Source: Reclinomonas americana ATCC 50394 (lineage: Eukaryota; Jakobida; Jakobea; Jakobida). From it: 25,418 nt of DNA. Position 1 is the first letter of the stretch. Each line of letters opens with the position of its first letter. The stretch is taken from positions 20,298 through 45,715 of the forward strand of contig PS015433.1 in assembly GCA_048213135.1 (NCBI GenBank), read 5' to 3'. A model generated the notes under the pieces. The model was not told the DNA's origin. It saw only the letters and a program-made list of their open reading frames with translations, and did no database searches. The position numbers were made by a program, and so were the translations under genes. Shown one piece after another: positions 1-9,894 of this stretch.

Positions 1-2901
1 CGCAGCTGGTTGCCGGAGATGTAGAACAGACTGGCATCGGCACCGCCAACAATCGAATATGTGAATGTTGAGGCGGTGTTCGCATCAACGCCTTGAAGGA
101 CGCCAACCACTTGTCCCGGCGTCGGATCCAGTGGCACATATGATGTGCTGTTCAGCAGGAGGTTGGAAGGCGGCACATTGGCTGCGTGAATCAACCATCA
201 CGACATGTCAGCACTGGAAACGATCGAGGAAGCGCATCAACGGGAATGACTCACCCTCGTTCAACACAAATGGCTGATCCACAAAGTTGCCGGTGGAGTC
301 TGTCGATCGTACCACCACCTGCAGTCCGTCACCGCGTTGCCCGGCGTTCTTCAACACCAGATTGCCATTGACAACATCAAAGAGGGCAGCGTCGGCGCCG
401 CCAACAACCGAGTAGGTGAACGAGTCAGTCGCGTTTGAGTCGGCGGTCGCCAACGCGCCGACCACCGCATTGGCTGAGGCGGTGGGTGGCACGTAGGTAC
501 TGGAGGAGAGCGACACCGACGTGGGTGCCACCGGNNNNNNNNNNNNNNNNNNNNNNNNNNNNNNNNNNNNNNNNNNNNNNNNNNNNNNNNNNNNNNNNNN
601 NNNNNNNNNNNNNNNNNNNNNNNNNNNNNNNNNNNNNNNNNNNNNNNNNNNNNNNNNNNNNNNNNNNNNNNNNNNNNNNNNNNNNNNNNNNNNNNNNNNN
701 NNNNNNNNNNNNNNNNNNNNNNNNNNNNNNNNNNNNNNNNNNNNNNNNNNNNNNNNNNNNNNNNNNNNNNNNNNNNNNNNNNNNNNNNNNNNNNNNNNNN
801 NNNNNNNNNNNNNNNNNNNNNNNNNNNNNNNNNNNNNNNNNNNNNNNNNNNNNNNNNNNNNNNNNNNNNNNNNNNNNNNNNNNNNNNNNNNNNNNNNNNN
901 NNNNNNNNNNNNNNNNNNNNNNNNNNNNNNNNNNNNNNNNNNNNNNNNNNNNNNNNNNNNNNNNNNNNNNNNNNNNNNNNNNNNNTACTGTGAGGGAGAG
1001 CAGTGTGAGTCTCCCAAGGCTGCGTCACATGTCAGTCAATCATCGACATACCATCGTCGACAGTGAACGGCACATCGAGTGAGGCACCGGCGGTGTCGGT
1101 AGCTCGCACAATCACGGACAGATTGGTTCCCGTCTGACCAGCATTGCGCAAGCACAGCTGATTTCCAATGATGGTGAACAGCGTCTGGTTAGCACCGCCA
1201 ACAATGGAGAACGTCGCCGTGTCCCAGGCATTGAGGTCGGTGGCGCTCAAGGTGCCAACTGGCTGATTCGCAGCCAAGGTGGCCGGCGCGTATGTGTTCG
1301 ACGAGAGAGATACCGGAAGGAGCAACATTGGCTGCAGAATAGTAACGAAGGTTCTGTCTGTGTCAGTATCGCGTCACTCTTCGTGCGCGGGACACGAACA
1401 ACTCCAACGCACCATCACCGAGAGACAGCGTCGTATCCACTGTTCCACCACGGCCATCATCTGTTCGCACAATCACCTGCAGGTTGCGTCCACTTAAGTT
1501 CGGCACGGCGGTGCGGATCTGCGATCCAACAACAGCGAACAAGGCCGCATCGGCGCCACCGACTCCGTGGATAGGCACGAGCGAGTGAGTGATGTGAACT
1601 TGCACCGAAGAAATGTCGTCCAGCACAATGTCGCAACATGGAATAGGNNNNNNNNNNNNNNNNNNNNNNNNNNNNNNNNNNNNNNNNNNNNNNNNNNNNN
1701 NNNNNNNNNNNNNNNNNNNNNNNNNNNNNNNNNNNNNNNNNNNNNNNNNNNNNNNNNNNNNNNNNNNNNNNNNNNNNNNNNNNNNNNNNNNNNNNNNNNN
1801 NNNNNNNNNNNNNNNNNNNNNNNNNNNNNNNNNNNNNNNNNNNNNNNNNNNNNNNNNNNNNNNNNNNNNNNNNNNNNNNNNNNNNNNNNNNNNNNNNNNN
1901 NNNNNNNNNNNNNNNNNNNNNNNNNNNNNNNNNNNNNNNNNNNNNNNNNNNNNNNNNNNNNNNNNNNNNNNNNNNNNNNNNNNNNNNNNNNNNNNNNNNN
2001 NNNNNNNNNNNNNNNNNNNNNNNNNNNNNNNNNNNNNNNNNNNNNNNNNNNNNNNNNNNNNNNNNNNNNNNNNNNNNNNNNNNNNNNNNNNNNNNNNNNN
2101 NNNNNNNNNNNNNNNNNNNNNNNNNNNNNNNATGACAGAGAGATTCGTGCCAGTGAGTCCCGCCGACGTAATTCGCAGTTGTCGCCACTAATGTTGAAGA
2201 GGGAACCGGAGCCACCCGCCAGGATCGTGTACGTCACCGTCTGACAGCAGTTGGCGTCGACAGCCGACAGTGTGCCAACCACGGTGTTGGCAGCTGCCAA
2301 AGGTGGCGCGTACGTCGCCGGCGACAACGAGATGCTCGACGGTGCCACGTTGACTGCAATAACAACGTGAGCAACGGGTGCGCAAGGATGGCGGGGAGCA
2401 GCACAACGCACCTTCGTTGAGGAAGAAAGTGGTGTCTTGTGAGCCGCCGTTGCCGTCACTCACGCGAACAGTGATGACGAGGTTCTGCAAAAATCCACGT
2501 GAGCAAGGGTCACAAACTCTCTGGCAGCCGCGTGAATACAAACCATGCCGCTCAGCACCAGAGTCTGCACGCGCAGCTCGTTACCAGCAACACCACCAAT
2601 CTGCACATAGCACACAATCAGAGTCGTGCGACAGCAAACGAGCGAATGACAGACAGAGCGCAACGTAGAACTTGGAGTCGTCGTTGTTGCCAATGAGAAT
2701 GTACGACAGACTCTGACAGCAGTTGGCATCGGTGGCCGACAACACTCCAATCAAAGCATTCTGCAAACTACGTGGAGCGTAGAATGTTGTCGACAGCGCC
2801 AGGTTTGCTGGTGGCACGTTGGCTGCAGAACAAATACAATCAGTGGACAGTAGACACGTAGAATCACATGCAACTGAGAGTACCTTCGTTGATGCTGTGC
2901 G

Positions 2902-2938
<37 letters not shown>

Positions 2939-5900
2939 GGAGACGCACGTTGAGAACAAAAGTTAGATGCAAGAATCAAAAAGAGAACCAGCAATCTCCG
3001 CGACGGCACACGCACGTAAATGTTGTCTGCAGAGTTCCACCACGACCGTCGGATACTTCAATGCGGATACGCAGGTTGTTGCCAGTCTGTCCGGCCAGTG
3101 CCAGCGACAGCGTCGACCCGCTGAGCACAAACAGCGACTCGTTGAAGCCGGCGACAACCGTGTACGTGTATGAGCCCAGCGTGTTGGCGTCGACGGTAGT
3201 GAGCGAGCCCACCACCACTCCGGCGGTGAGAGTTGGCGGCACATATGTGTTGGAGCTCAGCACCAATGCCGATGGCGGCACGTTCACTGTGCGTACGGAC
3301 GAGTGAGACGACATACAACATGCACGGTCGACAGAGATGTGGGACCTTCAGTGATGGTGAACAGCTTGCGGACCCAGGCACCGGCCGCGTCGGTCGACTG
3401 CACTTCGACCTGTAGTGGATCGCCACGAGAGTTTGCGGCGCTCAGTCGTAGTTGCGTGCCATTGATGTTGAACATGGCAGCATGCGGGCCGCCAGAGATT
3501 GCTGCATTGACATTGACAAGATCACGAGCATGTCAGTCTCAAATCACAGATGGCAATTGCAATCCATGCACGACGCAACAGTAGGTGAATGTGTCGCCCG
3601 TGTTGATGTCCAACGTGGTGAAGAAGCCCACCACCACATTCGCACTCGAGGTCGGCGGAATGTATGTCGTGCCCCACAAAATAATGTCGCTTGGTGCCAC
3701 GTTGACTGCAGTCGACCAATCACCCAGCAGTCAGTAAGGCATTGCAGTGTTCGAGCTCGTCGGTCATTTCCGCAACACACACACACACAATTTCGTTGAC
3801 AGTAAATGTGCGGTCCAACGAGGAGAATCTATCAGAGACACGAATGGTGACCAGCAATCCAGTGCCCGACAAGCCACCGGGAACATTGGCAAGAAAGTCG
3901 GTGCCGGAGATCGCAAACAGACCCTGGTTTGCACCTCCAACACTGCATGATAGAGGGGATCAGCTGATGGGCGCGAGCAAAGCACTTCCGGCCGTTGCGC
4001 AACATGGAATACGTGTGCGACTGACAACAGTTGGCGTCGATCACAAACAGAGAGCCAATAACTGATCCCTGTGCGGCTGGCGGCACGTATGTCGATGGCG
4101 ACAGCAGAAGATCACTCGGCGGCACATTAGCTGCGCAATAAAAAAGTGAACCACACGCGCAGCAGATGTGCAGATCCACCGCCGGCAACACCAACCTTCA
4201 GTGATGGTCAGTGTCTGGTCGACAGAGCCGCCCGCGCCGTCGTCGGCGTGCACAATCACAGTGAGAGGCGACGTGCTGAGAGTGGCAGCTGCGACCACCA
4301 GTTGGTCTCCCGACACGGAGAACTTGCTGGCATCAGGTCCACCAACACTGATAAAGAAGACTTTGCGTGAGAACAATAAAGCGGAATGTCCCAGCTCAAC
4401 GGTGAACTCACATAGAAAAGGTGAACGATTGACAGCAATTGGCATCCACAGCCGCCAGCGTGCCAACGACCGTGCCCAACGGTGACGGCGGTGTGTATGT
4501 CGTCGATGATAGAGTCACCGCCGTCGGTGCCACATTGGCCTCGTCCAGCACAAATGTCTGGTCTCGAACACCGCCGGCACCGTCATCGACACGCACAACA
4601 ATGCTCAGGCTGTTGCCGGTGAGCGGACCGCCACTGCTGTCAACCACCAGTTGGTTCCCCGAGATGCTGAATCGAGAGGCAGCAGCGCCACCAACAATCG
4701 AGTACGCCATGCTCTGACAGCAGTTCGCGTCTCTGTGGTGGCGTGCAGAGTGAGGATTTCACGAACCCCTGATGGACCAGGAGCAAACGTAAGTGCAAAC
4801 GCACGTGGTCGAGAGCGTGGCAACGACGGTGCCAACGGGTGCGGGTACCGGCGAGTACGTGGTGGTAGAGAGTGCCAGTGCGGATGGAGGCACATTGGCT
4901 ATCGAGAGACTCGATGAGCGACACAGACACAAGAAGGCAGAGAAGCACATGCACGCACCTTCGCTGACGGTAAACGTCTTGTCAAAGTGCGCGCCGGACG
5001 GATCACCGACTCGGACGGTGACTTGCAGATTGTTGCCCTGCTGGCCTGCGTTGCGGAGTACCAACTGCGAGCCGACAATGTCGAAGAGAGCACTATTCGC
5101 ACCACCGACGATCGACAGTGACAGTGCGTCGTTCGCATTGCCGTCGACTCCAGTGAGTGTGCCCACCACCGTATTGGCAGCGGGTGTGGGCGGTGCGTAG
5201 GCCGACGAGGATAAAAGTACGTCGGTTGGGGCCACGGGTACTGCAAGCGACCGAGAGAGTGAGCAGCGACACTCACTGCAAACACCAAACATCGTCACTC
5301 AAACCGTCGTTGATGGTAAAGAACTTGGCCAGCGTTTGTCCACTGGCATTGGTTGACAGCACCTGCACTTGCAGACCGGTGCCCCGCTGTCCCGCAGCTC
5401 GGATTACCAGTTGATCCCCAATGACCGAGAAGACAGCAGCATCGGTCCCGCCCACCACAGCGTACGTGTAGGGTGCAGAGGCAGATGTGTCGGTTGTGGA
5501 GAGCGTGCCAATCACCGGATTCGTGGTCGAGGTCGGTGGCGTGTAGGTGGTCGAGGATAGAGCCATGTCCACGGGGCCAACTGCGGAGTGTGAGAAATCA
5601 GCAAAGAGAAACCTCAAACCATGGAAAAAGACAACGCACTTGATGTGATAGTGAATGTGGCCTGTGACGATCCACCGGCACCGTCGCTTACCGTCACGAC
5701 GACTTGCAGACACCAGACCCGCGACACTGGAGCGCAGAGTGGTTCCATTGATCTCAAACGACGCCTGATCGGCACCGCCAGTGATGGAGAACGACAGGGT
5801 CTGGCCCGTGTTCACGTCGGTCGCCGACAGCGTGCCAATAGCTCCATGGAGAGCGAGAGGCGGCTGGTACACCAGGGTCGACAGCACCGGCGACGACGGC

Positions 5901-8900
5901 GACACATTGGCTGCACACGGACGGCGTGAGTAACTCTAAAAAGGCAAGTTGTGCGAGTGTATGTGTGTGTGAATGCGCACCTTCGCTAATGACAAATGAG
6001 CTTGTGGTTGAGCCACCGGCGCCGTCGCTGACCGTCACTGTTACTTGCAGGCCGTTGCCAGTGAGACCGGCCACATTGGCACGGAGACTGTTGCCGCTGA
6101 TATTGAACATGGACTGATTGGCACCTCCGGTGACGGCGTACGTCAGCGTTTGACCCGTGTTCACGTCGCTTGACGAGAGCAGGCCAATGACACCGTTGAG
6201 TGCCAGCGGAGGGATGTAGGTGTTGGTCAAGAGGGTGGGAGCAGTTGGAGGCACATTGGCTGCAATTCACGTGAGTATGGCAAACATCATACGCACAATG
6301 GCAATGCGAATCACCTTCGTTGATGAGGAAAGTGCTCGAGTTGCTGCCACCAGCGCCGTCGGAGACGGTGACCGTGACTTGCAGGCCGCTGCCGGTGAGG
6401 CCTGCGACACCAGAGACAAGATCGGAGCCGACCAGAGAGGAGGAGGCCTGCGCGGTACCGCCGGTTACGGTGAACGACAGCGTCTGGCCGGTATTCACGT
6501 CGGTGGCGGCGAGTGTGCCAATGGCGGCTCCCAGGGCCAACGGGGGAACGTACGTGCTGGTGGACAGCACTGGTGCAGTCGGAACCACGTTGTCTGGATA
6601 AGAAAGCACGAATGAGAACCGTGCAAGTCATGAAATAGTGAATGCAGTTCACGCAACTCTCGTTGATGATGAACGTCGATGAGTTTGAACCGGTACCACC
6701 GGCTCCGTCTGGCACAGTGATTCCTCTTGAAGACCGCGCTGACGTAGGTTGGCGTGAGCTGCGCGCGCAGTGTCGACAAGTAAATGCGAGATTGAGAAAT
6801 GAGANNNNNNNNNNNNNNNNNNNNCCCACTGCATGTGGTAGATGCGTCGCAAAAAACGGAACACGCTGAGCCGTAGTAGCCTGTTGCACATGAGCAGAGA
6901 CCTGCGCTGTCACAGGAGCCATGGCCACTGCACGTGACAGCAGGGTTGCAGTAAACGTTGCATGTTGGTGCTGGAACGTAGTACTGTGCACACTGCAAGC
7001 AGAAGGGGCCACTGTTGTTGCTGGCACAGGCTGCGTGAATCGCAAAAGAATGAGTACACTTGTTGAGGCGTGTGCGTGTGGTGTGCGCACGTAAGTGAGT
7101 GTGTGCGCGTGTGCGTGTGTGTGACAGATGACTCACCTGCAGTGGTGAAGGACACAATTTGTCCCGAAGTCGTACCGACAACTGCACGATAAAAGTACTG
7201 CGTGGACGCCTTCAGAGAAGTAAGCGGAGCGCTGAGAGCGGTTGTGCTTCCTCCAGAGCTAGTTAGCGGAGAGGCCGGAACAGAACCCGGCGGAACCGCC
7301 ACCATGCGGATAGTTTGGTCCTCGTTGTCTGTGCAGCGTCCGCAAAATATCATGAGCTCCCAGTCTATGCCTGGGGGAACAACACGCGGGGACAAACCAG
7401 AGAGTGCCAGCATACGCAGAGTTTCGCTGAAACCAAGGCCCCACTACGCATATCGAAAATCCAGTAAATGTGAGTCGCGACGTCGCACCATGGACGTGAT
7501 GCAAGCACAACGCAACAGGGACTACGAAAGATGCATCGACACCGAATCCGTCAGCCCACGTTGAAACATCGGGCGATCCAGCCACAGTTGTGACGAAGCC
7601 GCCAATCGTGACGCTTCGCAGAATTGAGTTGTAGCGCTGCATCCCGCAACAAGCATGTCAGCCACAACGCAAACCACATACCTACCACGACTACTGGCTG
7701 AAGGTCAGACGCAACGTCAGAGACATACAGCATGCCAGAGAGCTCGTCGACAACGATACCGGCTGGACGGTTGAATCGCGCAACTGAACCAGCACCATCA
7801 GCAGTTCCCACTGTTCCCACTGTACCAGCCAAGGTCGTCACCATCCGCGTGCTGAGATCCACGACACGCACGGTGTTGTCTGAACTGGTAAAGTACAGCT
7901 TGTTTCGACCAACATCAACAGCTACGCCGAGGGGGCCGGTGAGCTTCGCCGCTGAGCCGATACCATCAACCGATGAGCCACGTTTTGTGGGATTTCCCGC
8001 AAGTGTGAAGGCCGTCGTGCCAACATACGGCAGCCGCCGCAAGGTGTTATTGTTTGTGTCGGCTACGTAGATCCAACGCACAGTGACGTCGAGACACAGA
8101 CCAGACGGCCCGCTGAATGTCACCGGCGCTGTGTCCGACACGCCTCGAGTTCCGTTACCGGCCACAGTACTCACGGTCCCCAGCGACAATTTTCGCACGG
8201 CGTTGTTCGCAGTCTGCACAACGGCGCGCAGCTGCGTCAACATGTGCCCGACACAAACATGTTGATCGACGGCAAACAACGCACCTCAGAAACGTAAATG
8301 TCGCCCGATGGAAGGTCTACGGCAACTGCTGCTGGCGTATTGAACTTTGCCGACAGCGCAGCACCGTCAACGAAACCGGCGCGGCCCACTTGGCCGCCAA
8401 TTGTCGTCGTAACACCTGCCGGTGTTACGCGCCGGAGGGTGTGACTGGGCAGAGATAACAGCAGAAAAAAACAAGTTGAGCGAATAATGCGCTGAGACGA
8501 CGAGAAGGACAGACATAACATACGCACTTTCCCGAGTCGCACACCACGACATTTCCGGCAGCATCAAATGCAACTCCCTACGAGGCGAGAGTAAGTTGCG
8601 CACACAAACATGCACCTATGCGACAAAACTGGTGTGAGAGAACCAACCTGCGGAGAGGAGAATGAGGCAGCGTCTGCCACTCCGTCGTCGGAACCGGGGA
8701 CGCCGCTGCCAGCAAGAGTCGTCACCGGAAACCGGCTTTCAAACAACGAGGCGGACATGGACACCTCGAAAGAATTGGCGAACGTGCCGAGATTGTTGGC
8801 GTTCGCCGTGCCCAACAGCGTGGCACTAAATTGTGAGATGCTGGTTGCCGCATTGGTCGCCGCCGTGGGAGCTGCACCAAGGCGCACAGTGAGTGAACAA

Positions 8901-9725
8901 TCTGAATGGACGGTCAGAGCGACTTCTGGTGCACGTGCCTGTGACGCGTGTTGAGAAGTATGCCGGTGCAAGAGATGAGTCGGGCAGCGCCAGCATCGCC
9001 GTCGTCTTTCGCAGAGCACGTGCACGCTCTGCTTCCAACACGCTGTGTTTAGAGATCGTCTCCACAACAATCGCCACACATCTTCGCACTCACCGATAAC
9101 AAACTCGGCTGTGCTCTCCACACGGTCGCCCTCCGACCAGCACTGCACAGTCACACGCAGCGTGGCCACCGTCACGCCCTCCGCAGACATGATCAGCGCC
9201 GACAGCTGTTGGTCCACTTGCACCAGCGCGGCATCGTTCCCCGCTATCGAGCACTCGCCAACGGGCACCATCACAGGCGACTCTCCAGTGCGCACGAGCC
9301 GCAGCATTCCAATGAGGCGGCCACGTTGCGAAGGCGCCACATATGTTGTGTTGGTAAGGTGCAAACCTGTGTGAGAGAGAGAACATAAGTCATCGACTCT
9401 TTCTCTCTCTCTGTCATTCCATGACACTCATATGGGGCAAGAAATAGGAGAAAACCGAGAGAGCGGCGTGTGAAAAGCGAGTGTGTGTGTGTGTGTGTGG
9501 TATGACACGCACAGCCGGATTAGGCAAGAGTGGAGTGCCAACAACAACGCAACGTTGATTGTGGTGCTGTGTGGCAGACAGCTCCAGTGGAGAGCATGAG
9601 AGCACGAAGGCCACGCAGCAAACGAGAAGAAATAGAGAGTGCGGGCGAGTGCGAGAAGTTTTTCCAAGGAGCCGATATCTCGAGTGAGGAGGAGACAAAA
9701 AACAACAACAACGTGTGTGTGTCAT
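1..9725 (-). CDS. Gene A: giant cadherin-like/NHL/FN3/EGF surface or matrix protein (3' end outside window)
   Basis: Likely a secreted or surface adhesion/matrix protein. Protein order: possible signal peptide, degenerate cadherin-like repeat, linker, six NHL blades, FN3-like domain, EGF-like domain, about 17 cadherin-like repeats. Proposed exons (high to low): 9725-9554, 9366-9094, 8925-8648, 8577-8528, 8444-8285, 8213-7686, 7636-7517, 7443-7137, 7030-6825 (gap), about 6780-6658, 6593-6315, 6259-5981, 5910-5640, 5580-5305, 5240-4959, 4898-4805, 4732-4412, 4347-4196, 4130-4004, 3942 to about 3788, 3705-3580, 3501-3346, 3286-3016, 2894-2884, 2822-2665, 2600-2544, 2484-2412, 2353-2132 (gap), 1647-1638, 1562-1413, 1331-1052, 987 into gap, 534-255, 181 leftward. 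Phases agree at nearly every join. Exceptions: frame breaks near 2181 and 5710, a one-base mismatch at the 1563-1637 intron, an unresolved stretch 6658-6804. No exact homologue recognised; function is inferred from domains. Confidence 0.8.
535..985. other. Assembly gap (451 N)
   Basis: Undetermined bases inside the cadherin-like array. The exon starting at 987 and the exon ending at 534 both belong to gene A; at least one further repeat boundary lies in the gap. Confidence 0.99.
1648..2131. other. Assembly gap (484 N)
   Basis: Undetermined bases. The repeat beginning at 2353 is cut after LTGTNLSVI and the repeat ending at 1413 begins in the gap (visible YS codons at 1647-1638), so the gap hides the join of two repeats. 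Confidence 0.99.
2884..2894 (-). other. 11-nt microexon of gene A
   Basis: The microexon CATCAACGAAG lies between acceptor CGCACAG and donor GTACTC. It supplies exactly the INEG end of a repeat: upstream exon 3286-3016 ends TTF plus AC (phase 2), the microexon adds C ATC AAC GAA G, and the next exon begins in phase 1. Without it the repeat would lose its conserved closing strand and its frame. A 121-nt intron with a dinucleotide tract precedes it. Confidence 0.65.
2904..2935. repeat. (GA)n microsatellite in a gene A intron
   Basis: An uninterrupted GA run of about 16 units on the plus strand. On the coding strand it is a CT tract directly upstream of the microexon acceptor, so it serves as the polypyrimidine tract of that intron. 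Confidence 0.9.
3774..3790. repeat. (CA)n tract overlapping a splice donor of gene A
   Basis: After the coding FTVNE, the coding strand runs ATT GTG TGT GTG TGT GTT GCG. Several GT dinucleotides of the run give the phase 1 required by the next exon, so the exact end of exon 3942-3788 cannot be fixed from sequence. Confidence 0.75.
6805..6824. other. Assembly gap (20 N, size probably arbitrary)
   Basis: A short N run separates the EGF exon from the first repeat of the main array. Far more sequence than 20 bases must be missing, because a whole EGF end and most of a cadherin-like repeat are absent. On the left only the closing part (ITVPDGAGG to STFIINE) of that repeat is readable. Confidence 0.95.
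6825..7030 (-). other. EGF-like domain(s) of gene A, cut by a gap
   Basis: The exon encodes a Cys-rich stretch: a first partial unit (CASNNSGPFCLQCAQYY) and then a full six-Cys pattern with CNPAVTCSGHGSCDSAG and CSCATGYYGSAC. A third unit starts (CDASTTCSG) and runs into the N block at 6805. Spacing C-x4-5-C-x5-C-x5-C-x-C-x8-C with GYYG fits EGF-like or tenascin-type EGF domains, usually disulfide-linked extracellular modules. Confidence 0.75.
7137..7380 (-). other. FN3-like beta-sandwich of gene A
   Basis: Following the sixth NHL blade, the exon reads WELMIFCGRCTDNEDQTIRM, then LTSLKASTQYFYRAVV and TSGQIVSFTTA. The L-x-A-x-T-x-Y-x-Y-R-V core and the final SFTT are typical of fibronectin type III folds; the N-terminal half of purple acid phosphatases looks similar. 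The exon ends in phase 1 at 7137 (donor GTGAGT), so the EGF exon is inserted as a phase-1 module. Call rests on pattern only. Confidence 0.5.
7300..8720 (-). other. Six-bladed NHL beta-propeller of gene A
   Basis: Six units are visible in protein order: GVAFDAAGNVVVCDSGNHTL (split over exons 8577-8528 and 8444-8285), AVAVDLPSGDIYVSE, GLCLDVTVRWIYVADTNNNT, LGVAVDVGRNKLYFTSSDNT, AGIVVDELSGMLYVSD, and WGLGFSETLRMLALSG. Each is preceded by the usual loop with T-V/L-AG-N/S and DG (for example TVAGNGTRG, TLAGTVGTVGTADG). NHL propellers are protein- or RNA-interaction platforms; within a secreted repeat protein an extracellular binding role is more likely. Introns interrupt the propeller six times, with phases 0, 2, 0, 0, 0, unlike the phase-1 rule in the cadherin-like array. 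Confidence 0.8.
8648..9366 (-). other. N-terminal degenerate cadherin-like repeat and linker of gene A
   Basis: Exon 9366-9094 starts with LTNTTYVAPSQRGRLIG, the same layout as the opening strand of the downstream repeats (LSSxTYxPP...VG), and ends with STAEFVI, matching their closing strand. It is a diverged, Cys-containing copy isolated from the main array by the propeller. Exon 8925-8648 carries a Ser/Thr/Ala-rich segment of unknown fold, then LAGSGVPG, which begins the first NHL unit. The 168-nt intron between them fits phase 1 only if the acceptor is at 8926 (CACCAG). Confidence 0.55.
9481..9500. repeat. (GT)n tract in the first intron of gene A
   Basis: GT dinucleotides on the plus strand, CA on the coding strand, within the proposed first intron between 9554 and 9366. 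Confidence 0.8.
9554..9725 (-). other. Proposed first coding exon of gene A with signal peptide
   Basis: The ATG at 9725-9723 opens a frame with a basic, Cys-rich stretch of about 30 residues, then a hydrophobic core (SLFLLVCCVAFVLS) and a small-residue region (PLELSA) that looks like a signal-peptidase site. Ending the exon at 9554 uses donor GTTGCG in phase 1, which joins in frame to the next exon at 9366 (reading RLHLTNTTY). A donor GTGTCA at 9508 also gives phase 1 and would lengthen the exon. The n-region is unusually long, so a further 5' exon is possible. Confidence 0.45.
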
Positions 9726-9888
9726 TCTTCTTTCCGTCGCTCAGCAAGCGTGCGAAGGAGAGACAAACAAAAGAGAGTGTGTGCGTACGTGAGTGAGAGA
9801 GGCTGTCTCACACGTCAGACGACTCCGGAAATTGGACAATAAAAATTAAAAAGTCGATTGCGTCATATCAGAACTCGATATTCATGCA
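9726..9888 (-). promoter_or_regulatory. Intergenic spacer, 5' flank of gene A
   Basis: This spacer of about 165 bp lies between the proposed start of gene A and the stop of gene B, both on the minus strand. On the coding strand it has an AT-rich stretch (TTTTTAATTTTTATTG, around 9850-9836) followed by CCAAT. These could be promoter elements, but no TATA box at a standard distance is clear. The start of gene A is itself provisional. Confidence 0.35.
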
Positions 9889-9894
9889 TTTATT
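9889..9894 (-). terminator. AATAAA polyadenylation signal overlapping the gene B stop codon
   Basis: The coding strand reads CTG TAA TAAATG: the stop codon TAA (9895-9893) shares its last two bases with a perfect AATAAA. Cleavage 10-30 nt further would give a 3' UTR of only about 20-40 nt. Confidence 0.6.

Larger units (their letters stand above)
1..6780 (-). repeat. Tandem array of about 17 cadherin-like repeats in gene A
   Basis: Each unit of about 90-95 residues follows the same plan: NVPPxAxxLSSxTYxPP, then VVGTLSATDAN, then YSIVGGxxxxLFxIxGxQL, then GLTGxxLQVTVRVSDGxGG, ending in FTINEG. This is the tandem cadherin-like (CA) pattern; classical Ca-binding motifs such as LDRE and DxNDN are absent, so calcium binding is doubtful. 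Whole-repeat exons are 6593-6315, 6259-5981, 5910-5640, 5580-5305, 5240-4959, 1331-1052 and 534-255. Other repeats are split by internal introns. The exon 4732-4412 carries the end of one repeat and the start of the next (FVLDEANVAPTAV), meaning the boundary intron is absent there. Such arrays usually form extended surface stalks. Confidence 0.8.
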
